64,000 nucleotides of DNA from Acidobacteriota bacterium (GCA_020199775.1 JAIVJZ010000041.1:434001-498000), one strand, 5' to 3'; shown: positions 8,906 to 16,779, counted from the stretch's first letter. Notes: generated by a model from the sequence alone, not told the origin. Translations and numbers: made by a program.

Positions 8906-9212
8906 AACTCAGAGTGATTGAAGCACCCTGGAAAGCAACCGTATTCGGCTTCAGTCAGCGAGAAAAATCAAGGCGAATCACGACGCGGCATCTCCCTTTG
9001 CGAACGCCTTCGGGCGGCTACGGCCGGATTCGGGCAGCCTGTAACCGGGCGCAGTAGCAAGAGACAGAACTCTTCCTTCGACTCCCCCACGAATCTCTGC
9101 CCGGAGATCGAAGAACCCGCGCAAGACTTCCGACGCCCCCCGACCGCCACTCCGGGACATGATCTTTTGCTTAGCCTTTAAGAGCTACTAACGCCGTTCC
9201 ACTGAATTTCAG

Positions 9213-9299
9213 AACAAAGGGTCGGAATATCGGGAGCGCTCCTACCTCCGCAACAACGTCGAAGCCACCTTCTCGATGCTGAGGAGAGAGAAAGGTATC
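9213..9299 (+). pseudogene. Transposase C-terminal remnant
   Basis: In one plus-strand frame the DNA reads NKGSEYRERSYLRNNVEATFSM and then LRREKG, which resembles the RS-x-x-E-x-x-FS-x-L/IK-R segment around the last catalytic glutamate of DDE transposases (IS4/IS5-like). No start, no upstream DDE residues and no terminal repeats remain, so it is a fragment. It abuts the 3' end of the reduced NRPS gene and supports rearrangement at this edge of the accessory segment. Confidence 0.5.
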
Positions 9300-11364
9300 A
9301 TGAAGAGCTCTGACCACTTGCTCGTACCGGAACGTTTTTATCGAGTTGCGTCTCCAGCTGGGAAGCCAGAGTTTCGACAATAGGTGGCCGGAGGATGGTG
9401 TGATGTTCGCCGGGCATCCTGAAAACCTCGATCTTCTCGACCGACAGGTTGCCCCATCCATGCGTGGGGTCTTTGATGATACTCGTGGTCTCTTCACTCG
9501 TCCAGAGAGTTATCCTTCCGGCGGGGTGGCGCGGCTGGTAACGCTTGAAGGCTTCCAGATTGGTCTTGAAAACATGATATAGCTGCGTGGCTCGTCCCGT
9601 GAGCAGGTGCGCGGGCAGAAGGTTGGAAGCCTTCGCCTGTTCGCCGAGATAAGACGGAATTTCCTCCAGACTCATCCGCGCCATGTCACCGCGAGAGATA
9701 CTCAAGTCTTGAGGTATCAAACCAAGGTTACGCGCAAAGACCTCTATGAGTATCAACTCATCCTCTTCGGCTGGAACGATGAGCGGAGAGACGGAATCGA
9801 TCAGTCCGAGGAAAGAGACACTCTCGCCCTGTGCGTCCAACTGGTGTGACATTTCGAAAGATATGACACCGCCCATCGACCACCCGCAGAGATGGTAAGG
9901 GCCTTCAGGCTGAACTTCACGAATGGCCCTGATGTATTCGGCCGCCATGTCCTCAATTCGCGAGTGCGCCTCCTGCTCCCCGTCGAGCCCTTTAGCGAGC
10001 AGACCGTAAACCGGTTGTGCGGGGTCTAGCTGACCAGCCAAGTCTTGATAGCAGAGCACGTCTCCGCCGACGGCTTTGAGTAGCCGCTCCAAATGGCGCA
10101 GCATTCGAGAGATGGTCGCGGCGTCGAATCTCGCATGCTCGTAACGCATCAGCAACGTCAATTCGTCGCCGGGCATCATGGTGAGCGAAAGCGGAAAGTT
10201 CGTCTGTTCTACGACGCGCAGTTCCGTCACATCCAAGCCTGTTCTCTTCTTGATCTGTTCGGCCAGCGAAGCGTCGAAAGGATAGTTGTCGAAGACGAGC
10301 AGGCTCTCGAACAGCGGGACGCCGCGCGGCAACTCGCTCCGCCCCGCCACCTCCACCAGCGGGCTATACTCGTACTCCCGCGCCTGCGCCCCCTCCGCCT
10401 GTATCTCCTTCAACCACGCTCCCACGCCCGCCTCTTCATCCACCCTCACCCGCATCGGCAAGGTGTTGATGAACAACCCCAGCATCTGCTCGACTCCGCT
10501 CAACTCCGCCGGCCGCCCCGCCACCGTCGCGCCGAACACCACGTCCGCCTCCCCGCTGTAGCGCGACAGCAGCAGCAGCGCCCACGCTCCCTGCACCACG
10601 GCATTGACCGTCAACTGTCGGCTGCGCGCCGCCTCGCGCAGCATTGCCGTCTGCTCCGCGCTCAGCCGCACCTCCTGCTGCCCCTGACCGCCTGCGTCGC
10701 CATTACCGGCGCGCGGGACATCCACGACAAAAGGCGTGGGGGCTGAGAAACCACTGAGACGACGACGCCAGAACTGCTCGGCCTGCGTCAGGGACTGGCG
10801 TTGCAACCAGGCGATGTAATCGCGATAAGGGCGCGGGCGGGGAAGGTTGAGCGGCGTGCGGGCAAGCAGTGCCTCGTTATGAAGAAAGACCTCTTTGAAC
10901 AGCAGCGACGTTGACCACCCATCGAGTTGCAGGTGGTGCTGGCTCCATACGAAGCGGGTTTTGTCTGAACCGAGTCTGAATAGTGTCAGACGCATCAGCG
11001 GCAGACGCCTCAACTCAAATCCGCGCCGCCGATCAGAATCGAGATACTGCCGCAGGCGCACGCGTTGTTCCGCTTCGGAAAGATCGCTCCAGTCAGTAGT
11101 CTCGACTTTTACCTGCGCTGACTGGCGCACGACCTGCATCGGCTTATCAATCCCTTCCCAGAAGAAGGAAGTGCGCAGGAGCGGATGCCGGTCAATGGCC
11201 TGTTGCCACGCCCCCTCTAAAGCCTCGACATCAAGCGGGCCGCCGAGTACGCACTGGAATTGCTGAAAATAGAAACCGGAGTCGGGCGCAGACAGGCTAT
11301 GAAAGAGCATGCCCTTCTGAGTAGGTGAAAGTTCGTAAATATCTTCGATATTTTTGAGCTTCAT
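9298..11364 (-). CDS. Reduced NRPS: condensation domain fused directly to thioesterase
   Basis: A 688-aa protein. Residues about 6-430 are a condensation domain (IEDIYELSPTQKGMLFHSL start, catalytic HHLQLDG at 143-149, and GLFINTLPMRV). Residues about 432-680 are a type I thioesterase (GGDVLCYQDLAGQLDPAQPVYGL, nucleophile in GWSMGG with Ser496, C-terminal GEHH). The adenylation and carrier domains expected between them are absent: the condensation end (LERLLKA) runs straight into the thioesterase block normally written HPxGGxVLCY. As written it has no carrier site and cannot act as an ordinary module. It overlaps the preceding small ORF by four bases (ATGA). Lower GC than flanking genes suggests transfer. 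Confidence 0.85.
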   Translation of the reverse strand: MKLKNIEDIYELSPTQKGMLFHSLSAPDSGFYFQQFQCVLGGPLDVEALEGAWQQAIDRHPLLRTSFFWEGIDKPMQVVRQSAQVKVETTDWSDLSEAEQRVRLRQYLDSDRRRGFELRRLPLMRLTLFRLGSDKTRFVWSQHHLQLDGWSTSLLFKEVFLHNEALLARTPLNLPRPRPYRDYIAWLQRQSLTQAEQFWRRRLSGFSAPTPFVVDVPRAGNGDAGGQGQQEVRLSAEQTAMLREAARSRQLTVNAVVQGAWALLLLSRYSGEADVVFGATVAGRPAELSGVEQMLGLFINTLPMRVRVDEEAGVGAWLKEIQAEGAQAREYEYSPLVEVAGRSELPRGVPLFESLLVFDNYPFDASLAEQIKKRTGLDVTELRVVEQTNFPLSLTMMPGDELTLLMRYEHARFDAATISRMLRHLERLLKAVGGDVLCYQDLAGQLDPAQPVYGLLAKGLDGEQEAHSRIEDMAAEYIRAIREVQPEGPYHLCGWSMGGVISFEMSHQLDAQGESVSFLGLIDSVSPLIVPAEEDELILIEVFARNLGLIPQDLSISRGDMARMSLEEIPSYLGEQAKASNLLPAHLLTGRATQLYHVFKTNLEAFKRYQPRHPAGRITLWTSEETTSIIKDPTHGWGNLSVEKIEVFRMPGEHHTILRPPIVETLASQLETQLDKNVPVRASGQSSS

Positions 11365-11630
11365 GCTAATCGCTTCGATGAAAGAAGTCCTTCCTCAGAA
11401 TTAATCATTTTGTAATTCAACCCCGGCAGCGCTTCTTCATCCAGCCGGTTCAATATCCGCACGTCACCCCCGTTTGTTGCACACGCGAGTGCTTGAACAA
11501 CCCGTAGCCGAAGTTTTCCGGCTACGTTGCGGCACACGAGTGCGAGAACGTCGATGAGTGGAAGCAAAACGGTAGACCTATGGACGCCGAACAGATCGGA
11601 CGTTGAGACTGGCGCCGGTGGACGATTCAC
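11361..11630 (-). CDS. Short ORF coupled to the NRPS gene, unidentified
   Basis: An 89-aa reading frame whose stop overlaps the NRPS start codon as ATGA, the junction usual between genes of one NRPS operon. The sequence (MNRPPAPVSTSDLF ... ILNRLDEEALPGLNYKM) matches no family I know. It could be the C-terminal remnant of an upstream NRPS protein whose body was deleted, or a chance frame. The start is uncertain and no Shine-Dalgarno is obvious. Confidence 0.3.
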   Translation of the reverse strand: MNRPPAPVSTSDLFGVHRSTVLLPLIDVLALVCRNVAGKLRLRVVQALACATNGGDVRILNRLDEEALPGLNYKMINSEEGLLSSKRLA

Positions 11631-11918
11631 CTGTGCTGTACGGTATTAGAGAAGGCCGGCGCGGAAGCATATAGGCCGCCGCGCTTGAGATACAGCCCAC
11701 CGGTAAGCAGGCAGCTGTTTAAGCTGTGATGGGGATGTCTGTCGCGAACTACAGATTTATGACGCCGGGTTGATCAAAATGCTCAGGCCGCTGATCAGCG
11801 CCGGTGGAGATTGTAATGGCAAATGACTAAAGCATGGTGACGCTTGCCGGTAGAGTTGTTAAACGGCGTGCGCCGCCAGCTGCTAATCACTGGCGGTTAA
11901 AACCAGCACACGCCTTCT

Positions 11919-12212
11919 TTAATCCCCCGCCTGCGCAACGTCGCTGGGAACTTTGAAGTCCAACGTATTCTTACAGAAATCAATCCACTGCGGACTGATG
12001 TTATCGTAAACCACGTCTTCATCAATGAAGATGTCTTTCGTAACTATAAAGTTCTCCTGAAGAAACAGATAGTCATTCTCCGTCGGTTGCGTGTCATCAC
12101 CGGATTGAGAACTCTCATCCTTCTCAGGCCGACGGTAGTTATCAGTCCAGCCTTCAAACTCTTGCAGACGCTCCACCGGATATGCCTTACAGTATCTGCC
12201 CATGTTGCTCAT
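11919..12212 (-). CDS. Unidentified 97-aa acidic protein in NRPS-like cluster
   Basis: A small acidic protein (MSNMGRYCKAYPVERLQEF... then a charged linker ... DYLFLQENFIVTKDIFIDEDVVYD, ending CKNTLDFKV). The two ends look conserved and structured and the middle (EKDESSQSGDDTQPTEND) is low-complexity. It has no signal peptide. It lies 92 bases downstream of the CmlA-like hydroxylase on the same strand with an AAGGAT ribosome site. Its place between hydroxylase and NRPS suggests an accessory protein or precursor, but I do not recognise it and assign no function. Confidence 0.65.
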   Translation of the reverse strand: MSNMGRYCKAYPVERLQEFEGWTDNYRRPEKDESSQSGDDTQPTENDYLFLQENFIVTKDIFIDEDVVYDNISPQWIDFCKNTLDFKVPSDVAQAGD

Positions 12213-12304
12213 TGGTCATTATCCTTTCTGATTAAATCACTACACATTTAAGAGTAAGAGTGCCTGACCAGTTGTTGAGAGTGTTGCCCGACGAGCGGCG
12301 CGTC

Positions 12305-13903
12305 CTAACCCGCTTCCAGAAACATCTCTTTCATACAGTAAAGCCTCTCCGAGGTTAACCCCCGCTGCCGACACTCCCCGACCAGCTTGTTTGATTCGAC
12401 AATCGGACGTGATTCGTCGGTATACTGAAGTGAGGTGAGATATGTCAACCACGGTTCCTGACCCATCGCGTAAACATACACTTCTTTGGGAGCCGTGCGG
12501 TTGACCAGATCAATGCCCTTCTCGAAGTTTGATCCGTCGAAGCGTCTGGATTGATCCATTTTTCTCGCCAGCGGTTGCGTGAGCAGAGGGCCGTAGAGCC
12601 ACGTCATCGGGGCACCGTCGCATTCCATCCCCAGAAACATAACGTCCACCCCGCCGATTTGCTCATTGATCAGTTCATAAAGTTTAGGTTCGATGTTGTT
12701 CGAGTCAGCCGCGCACATCACCTTCCGCCCTTTGAGGTTAACGAAGTAGGCGAGTTTGGTACGAATGTTGAGGTCGGCGTGCTCGCCAAAGAAAGGCAAG
12801 CCAGTGAGTTCCCCGCCCGGAATAGACACAGTCTCCATCTCGTCAATCTCGGTCACATTATTGAAGCCGATCTTCTGCAAAATGAATTTCATGGAGGGGT
12901 CGGCCAACCCGCCGCCGTTATTCTTAGGCACGATTACTTGCCCGATCTTATGCCGCAATTGTAGTAGCGTCTCGAACATGCAATGGTCCTGATGGTTGTG
13001 TGTGATGAGAACATAGTCAAGGCGCGGGGGGAGGTGGCGGTACGTGTAACGTCCTTCCCCTGTCTCGCAGTCGTAACTGATGACAGGGTCGAACAGCAGA
13101 CTGACTTCTTTCGTCTCTATCAAAATAGAGGCGTGCCCAAGATAGCGAATTCTGATGCCATCGCCGTCGTAATTAGCGGTGGGCGCGCCGCCGCTCGTCG
13201 TAAAAAAGGACGAGAATAATTCATCATCTTCATCTCTGACGCTCAAAACATCCTTGATGTAGCCGTACGGGCGCGGCTCGTGCCTCATTTTGAAAAGCTC
13301 GTCGAGGCCTTCATGCCTAAAGGGAATCTGCAAGTGCAGGCTGTCGCCGTTCTGCAAGCGCGGCGTGCTGAAGACGAAGGGGCGGTCGTCCTTTTCAACC
13401 AGTGATAGCGAGATCGTCTGCGCCGCTTCACTGTAGTAAGGGCTGCGGTACAGCAGTCCTTCGATGAATCTAATCGACGCGTGGTTATTCAGGTCATAAA
13501 CCAGTTCGACGTATCCTCTCAACGGCTCTGGAACCTTTGGGTAAAGCGGCTCAAGCGAGAACCCTCCGGCCTCGCTCGCCAACATTTCGTCGAGGGTCTT
13601 AACAGCCTGCGCGAACTCAATCATGCGCGCATTCTCTTTCTCCGTCTTATCGATCAACGTCCTGATGGCGCCTACTTTGCTGGCATCATAATTGATGAAA
13701 GGCCCACCCAGCATCGCCGGATTCTTAAGAGCCGAAATGTGCACCTGCGGCGCGTTCACGAACGAACGCATGATTTTCAGGTGGAGGTTTGCGATGCACA
13801 TCGCCGCCGTCGCGGGTGCTATCAGGTACGGCCATGCGTACCATTGATTGAATAGCGGCTCGGCAAGGACATTCGGTTTCAGATATAAGTTTTCAGTTGA
13901 CAT
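12305..13903 (-). CDS. CmlA-type diiron beta-hydroxylase (MBL fold)
   Basis: A 532-aa protein, the same length as CmlA of chloramphenicol biosynthesis, which hydroxylates the beta-carbon of a carrier-bound amino acid with a non-haem diiron site. The N-terminal half (about 1-245) is the CmlA-specific domain; the C-terminal half is a metallo-beta-lactamase fold with THNHQDH (His302, His304, Asp306, His307), Glu374 in FFGEHADL and Asp400 in CAADSNN. From memory the CmlA ligands are three positions higher, so the register matches. GMECDGAPMTWLYGPLL is also characteristic. Enzymes of this type act with an NRPS adenylation-carrier protein, which is missing from this window. The gene has lower GC than the haem and PQQ regions. 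Confidence 0.85.
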   Translation of the reverse strand: MSTENLYLKPNVLAEPLFNQWYAWPYLIAPATAAMCIANLHLKIMRSFVNAPQVHISALKNPAMLGGPFINYDASKVGAIRTLIDKTEKENARMIEFAQAVKTLDEMLASEAGGFSLEPLYPKVPEPLRGYVELVYDLNNHASIRFIEGLLYRSPYYSEAAQTISLSLVEKDDRPFVFSTPRLQNGDSLHLQIPFRHEGLDELFKMRHEPRPYGYIKDVLSVRDEDDELFSSFFTTSGGAPTANYDGDGIRIRYLGHASILIETKEVSLLFDPVISYDCETGEGRYTYRHLPPRLDYVLITHNHQDHCMFETLLQLRHKIGQVIVPKNNGGGLADPSMKFILQKIGFNNVTEIDEMETVSIPGGELTGLPFFGEHADLNIRTKLAYFVNLKGRKVMCAADSNNIEPKLYELINEQIGGVDVMFLGMECDGAPMTWLYGPLLTQPLARKMDQSRRFDGSNFEKGIDLVNRTAPKEVYVYAMGQEPWLTYLTSLQYTDESRPIVESNKLVGECRQRGLTSERLYCMKEMFLEAG

Positions 13904-13950
13904 GATTTAGATTCCGGGGTTTGAAAACTGACGTGAAGATTTTTCTAGAT

Positions 13951-14043
13951 AGTCGTCTCGCCCTGAACGCGGGCAAAGCTAGCGCACTTCGAGTTGCAAA
14001 CTCGAAGTGCGCTAGCTTTGCCCGCGTTCAGGGCGAGGCGACT
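13951..14043. repeat. 45-bp near-perfect palindrome (hairpin)
   Basis: Arms 13951-13995 and 13999-14043 are complementary over 45 bp with one G-U type mismatch (13956/14038) and a 3-nt loop. It begins agtcgtctcgccctgaa and ends with the complement. It lies between the NusG-like gene and the CmlA-like gene, within the likely leader of the latter on the minus strand. No T-run follows on either side, so it is not a classic terminator; it may be a MITE-like insertion, an RNase III site or a target for the antiterminator. Confidence 0.92.
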
Positions 14044-14234
14044 AATGCCTCATGCACCCGTTCGGTAACGCGCTCAATTCCGTCCGCATCCTGATACGCC
14101 TGACACGCGAAAGGCTCCCTACCTGCTGCGAAGCACCATCGCAACAGTCTAGGGGTGCCTTCCAATTACGAACTCAGGCGCAAATAACTATAAAGTCTTT
14201 GTTGTAGAGACTGGTGCGCCGAAGATGCCGGTTT

Positions 14235-14765
14235 TTACGCTACTTTCCTGAGCATCTCTTTTCCAATCACTACACGACTCTGGTAGCTCACAGTCGTCAG
14301 TAAGACAGAAACCCGATCTTCACCCGTGTGTCTTCCTTCAAGCACACCCATGAAGTTTCGTAGCGGCCCTTCACTGATAACCACTTTATCGCCGGGATGA
14401 ATCTCTTCCCCGACTCTAACGAAACCATCCTCATCCTGCCGCGACATGATGATTGAAATAATCTCATCATCCACCGGGCACGGTTTAGAGCCAAAGCTGA
14501 CGACGTTATGCACTCCTCTGGTGAAACATACTTTGTGCAGCATGTCGTCGCCGGCGATTTGTGTGAAGATATATTTAGGGAATAGAGGTTTGACTATGAA
14601 AGATGTCTTCCCGGTGGTCTGGTTATAAAGGCGTACCTTGATTTTCGGGGCGAAAGTATTAAGTCCCCAAGCACATAGATTACGTTCTGCACGCCATTCC
14701 TGCTTGGGTTTAGTGTAGACGGCATACCAGTTGTAACGAGGGCAATCGACAACATTTCTTCCCAT
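14235..14765 (-). CDS. NusG-paralogue transcription antiterminator (LoaP/RfaH-like)
   Basis: A 176-aa NusG-type protein. The NGN domain is at the start (YNWYAVYTKPKQEWRAERNL, then KPLFPKYIFTQ) and the KOW domain at the end (IHPGDKVVISEGPLRNFMGVLEGRHTGEDRVSVLL). Specialised NusG paralogues such as RfaH, LoaP and UpxY bind RNA polymerase and allow read-through of long biosynthetic operons. It is the first gene of the minus-strand accessory set (hydroxylase, small protein, NRPS remnant), which fits that job. I prefer the ATG at 14765 (MGRNVVDCPRYNWY) over one 13 codons upstream because the NGN domain begins just after it. Confidence 0.87.
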   Translation of the reverse strand: MGRNVVDCPRYNWYAVYTKPKQEWRAERNLCAWGLNTFAPKIKVRLYNQTTGKTSFIVKPLFPKYIFTQIAGDDMLHKVCFTRGVHNVVSFGSKPCPVDDEIISIIMSRQDEDGFVRVGEEIHPGDKVVISEGPLRNFMGVLEGRHTGEDRVSVLLTTVSYQSRVVIGKEMLRKVA

Positions 14766-14824
14766 ATGAAGCACTCTTATGAATAAATAGCATCCACTAC
14801 TCAATCGCCTTTTTGAGCATAGCC

Positions 14825-14855
14825 GTGAACGTCAGTTCACAGCCTATGCATAGGC
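14825..14855. promoter_or_regulatory. Two adjacent inverted repeats upstream of the NusG-like gene
   Basis: Two dyads lie about 60-90 bases before the NusG-like start: gtgaac-4-gttcac (14825-14840) and a perfect 14-bp palindrome gcctatgcataggc (14842-14855). Their position fits an operator region for the minus-strand cluster, but no regulator gene is seen nearby. Confidence 0.35.
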
Positions 14856-14960
14856 GCAATGATGCAGCGCTAAAGATGTCACTACTTTGAGTGGTGTGGA
14901 GGTGAAAAAAAGAAGGGCAGTTTACCCGTATCCTACACACCGTTATAAAAGCTAAAACGC

Positions 14961-14988
14961 TTGATTAACACTACGTTTGTGGTAGAAT
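14961..14988 (+). promoter_or_regulatory. Sigma70-like promoter
   Basis: TTGATT (14961-14966), a 16-base spacer and TAGAAT (14983-14988) in an AT-rich stretch. A strong intrinsic terminator lies about 65 bases downstream on the same strand, with no long ORF between. Confidence 0.5.
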
Positions 14989-14994
14989 ACAAGT

Positions 14995-15083
14995 CCTCAT
15001 GCCACAATGCATCTACAACAAACGTAGCAACTGTATTGTCTCTGGCAATCTCCGCCGTTACCAGCCAGTAACGGCGGAGTTTT
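14995..15083 (+). ncRNA. Candidate small RNA ending in an intrinsic terminator
   Basis: A predicted transcript of about 90 nt would run from the promoter at 14961-14988 to a perfect 12-bp terminator stem (15050-15061 with 15068-15079, 6-nt loop) followed by TTTT. It also contains a 34-codon reading frame starting almost at the 5' end (14999, MPQCIYNKRSN..., stop at 15103 beyond the stem). It may be a small regulatory RNA, an attenuator-like leader or a short leaderless gene. No known RNA family is recognised. Confidence 0.45.
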
Positions 15084-15764
15084 ACTTATCCAACGAAATT
15101 TAGCTCTCGCTCATCGAGAGCATTAAATACATACGCAATGAGGCGTACCAATCTCTCCAGCAAAAGTATTAAAACTTCATACTCTGCTGTTCAGGTCAAT
15201 CAATATTCAAAGGGATTAAGGTGGGGGACGTGTCACAGTTATCATAGAGTGAGGGCTATGCACCAAACTATTTCATACACCTAAAACCACCTATTACACA
15301 GGACGCCATCCAAGCCCTCTACTCTAAGGGTAGCATAACAAATTCAGTCAAATTCGTAACCCTTCAGATAAACTGCACATGAGGCTAAAAACAGCATATC
15401 TAAGCTCAATACGTCACGAGAACTATAAAAAATTCTAACTAACGTGTTGCGTTCTGATAAAATATAATTTTACACATTTCTTATCCGATGTCAAGTACAA
15501 TTTAACCTTTTGAGGATGGCATGAAAGTTTATTTGCAAGAAAGTTATCTCCTTTGTACAGTGCCTTTTGGGGGTAGATAAGGTAGTGCTGTGAAGGTTAT
15601 TTTAAGAGAGCAGAAAGTCAAGAGCTACTCTTCCTCAGGCGGCGATTTGAAACAGTGAAGCGACGACCTTCGCCTGTCGCAATGCACCACTTCCCCGCGC
15701 ACGTCTCGCTTGACGCTCCCGCACCCGCTTTGTTAGCATGCCGCCTCTTTAAACATTCTCTTGT
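15084..15764. other. AT-rich gap without a confident gene
   Basis: About 680 bases of clearly lower GC than the rest of the window, between the candidate small RNA and tRNA-Val. No ORF over 60 codons is convincing. Two very short frames occur at 15521-15580 (MKVYLQESYLLCTVPFGGR, with a GAGGATG upstream) and 15590-15658 (GTG start, reading as MKVILREQKVKSYSSS...). The low GC suggests foreign or degenerate DNA. Confidence 0.6.
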
Positions 15765-15837
15765 GCTCGCTTAGCTCAGTTGGTAGAGCACACGCTTCAC
15801 ACGCGTGGGGTCGCAGGTTCGAGTCCTGCAGCGAGCA
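15765..15837 (+). tRNA. tRNA-Val (anticodon CAC)
   Basis: A 73-base cloverleaf: acceptor stem gctcgct/agcgagc, D-loop AGCTCAGTTGGTAGAGC, anticodon stem cacgc/gcgtg with loop ttcacac giving anticodon CAC (reads GTG, valine), and T-arm GCAGGTTCGAGTCCTGC. CCA is not encoded. It separates the low-GC accessory segment from the DUF6916 region. Confidence 0.97.
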
Positions 15838-15875
15838 TTTTTACCTGCCTCATTCAATTGTAAAGGACGCAAACA

Positions 15876-16175
15876 ATGCTTGAGCATCTGACGACGGATT
15901 CGCTCTCGGCGCAGTTGAACACGAAGTTCCGGATCGGTGTCGAGACGGAGAAGATCGTTGAGTTGGAGTTGGTCGAAGTGCAGGCGCACGGCGACCTGCC
16001 GGGACAGACCGAACGATTCTCGGCGTTGTTTCGCGGCGCGCTCCATCTTTTCCTGCCGCAGGGCACCTACCGGATGCAACACGAGCAGCTCGGGAGCGTG
16101 GAGATATTCATCGTCCCGATTCGCAAGGACGCTGAAGGCATTTATTACGAGGCGGTTTTTAACCGGGTAAAGTAG
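15876..16175 (+). CDS. DUF6916-like small protein
   Basis: A 99-aa protein with the pattern LNTKFRIGVETEKIVELELVEV ... FSALFRGALHLFLPQGTYRMQHEQLGSVEIFIVPI ... YYEAVFN, which I recognise as DUF6916: a small single-domain protein found near phage-tail-collar and surface-protein genes. No signal peptide is present, so this copy is cytoplasmic. Its function is not known. Its 3' end overlaps the convergent GNAT gene by 17 bases. A second, exported copy of the domain is coded at 16780-17283. Confidence 0.72.
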   Translation: MLEHLTTDSLSAQLNTKFRIGVETEKIVELELVEVQAHGDLPGQTERFSALFRGALHLFLPQGTYRMQHEQLGSVEIFIVPIRKDAEGIYYEAVFNRVK

Positions 16176-16707
16176 TGTCGGCGGGCGGTGGCGCCGAAGC
16201 CTCTACCGTGGCTGCGGCGGGTCGCCGCTCCATGTGTATGTACGCGCCCACGTCCTCAATCTGCGAGAAGCCGAATCGCTGGTAGAAGCGCAACGCGGCG
16301 TCGTTGAGTTTGAAGACCATGTGGCGCAGCGGTAAGCCACACTGTTCGGACTCGGCCAAGAGGCTCTTGAGCAATGTCGCGCCAATGCCCTGATTTTGAA
16401 ATTCCGGCAGGATGGCGATGTCGAGCAGTCGAATCTGTTCCGGTGTCCGACCGATCCAGAGCCTTCCCGCAGGGCGTCCCCGGTAGTGGATGACGCTGTA
16501 TTCGGCGTCGGGGAAACGCTCGTTGTACTGCGCGTACTGTGCCTCGAATTGCGAACGCACGAAGGCGAGCTTCCGCTCCTCGTCCCACGGCACGAGCGCC
16601 ATCTCGTCGGCGCGCGAACTGGTGTACACCCGTAACAGAAACTCCTCGTCGTCCGGTTCGACCGGGCGTAGACGAACCTCGCCGTCTTCGTCAAGTGGAC
16701 GTTCCAC
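16159..16707 (-). CDS. GNAT-family N-acetyltransferase
   Basis: A 182-aa GNAT enzyme. The acetyl-CoA-binding motif A is ILPEFQNQGIGATLLKSLL (about residues 97-115) and motif B is MVFKLNDAALRFYQRFGFSQIEDVGAYIHM. It transfers an acetyl group from acetyl-CoA to an unknown amine. The C-terminal 20 residues are Ala/Pro-rich and probably disordered. It is convergent with the first DUF6916 gene and lies 72 bases after the exported DUF6916 gene on the same strand, so it may be co-transcribed with that one. Confidence 0.87.
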   Translation of the reverse strand: MERPLDEDGEVRLRPVEPDDEEFLLRVYTSSRADEMALVPWDEERKLAFVRSQFEAQYAQYNERFPDAEYSVIHYRGRPAGRLWIGRTPEQIRLLDIAILPEFQNQGIGATLLKSLLAESEQCGLPLRHMVFKLNDAALRFYQRFGFSQIEDVGAYIHMERRPAAATVEASAPPPADTTLPG

Positions 16708-16779
16708 CTTCTTTCTCGCCTCCGTTAAAACATTCTTCTCAAGATGGTCGATGATACGGGCGCGGGCTTAGGCGCGGCC

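Noticed and set aside
8691-8921. ORF with KRYTSAQITTLHRERE, slightly like an IS3 OrfA start
   Set aside because: The likeness is about ten residues, the reading frame runs into the terminator hairpin, and no helix-turn-helix pattern follows.
15765-15837. tRNA-Val as a phage/island attachment site
   Set aside because: Islands normally attach at the tRNA 3' end, which here faces the DUF6916 region. I found no direct repeat of the tRNA 3' end elsewhere in the window.
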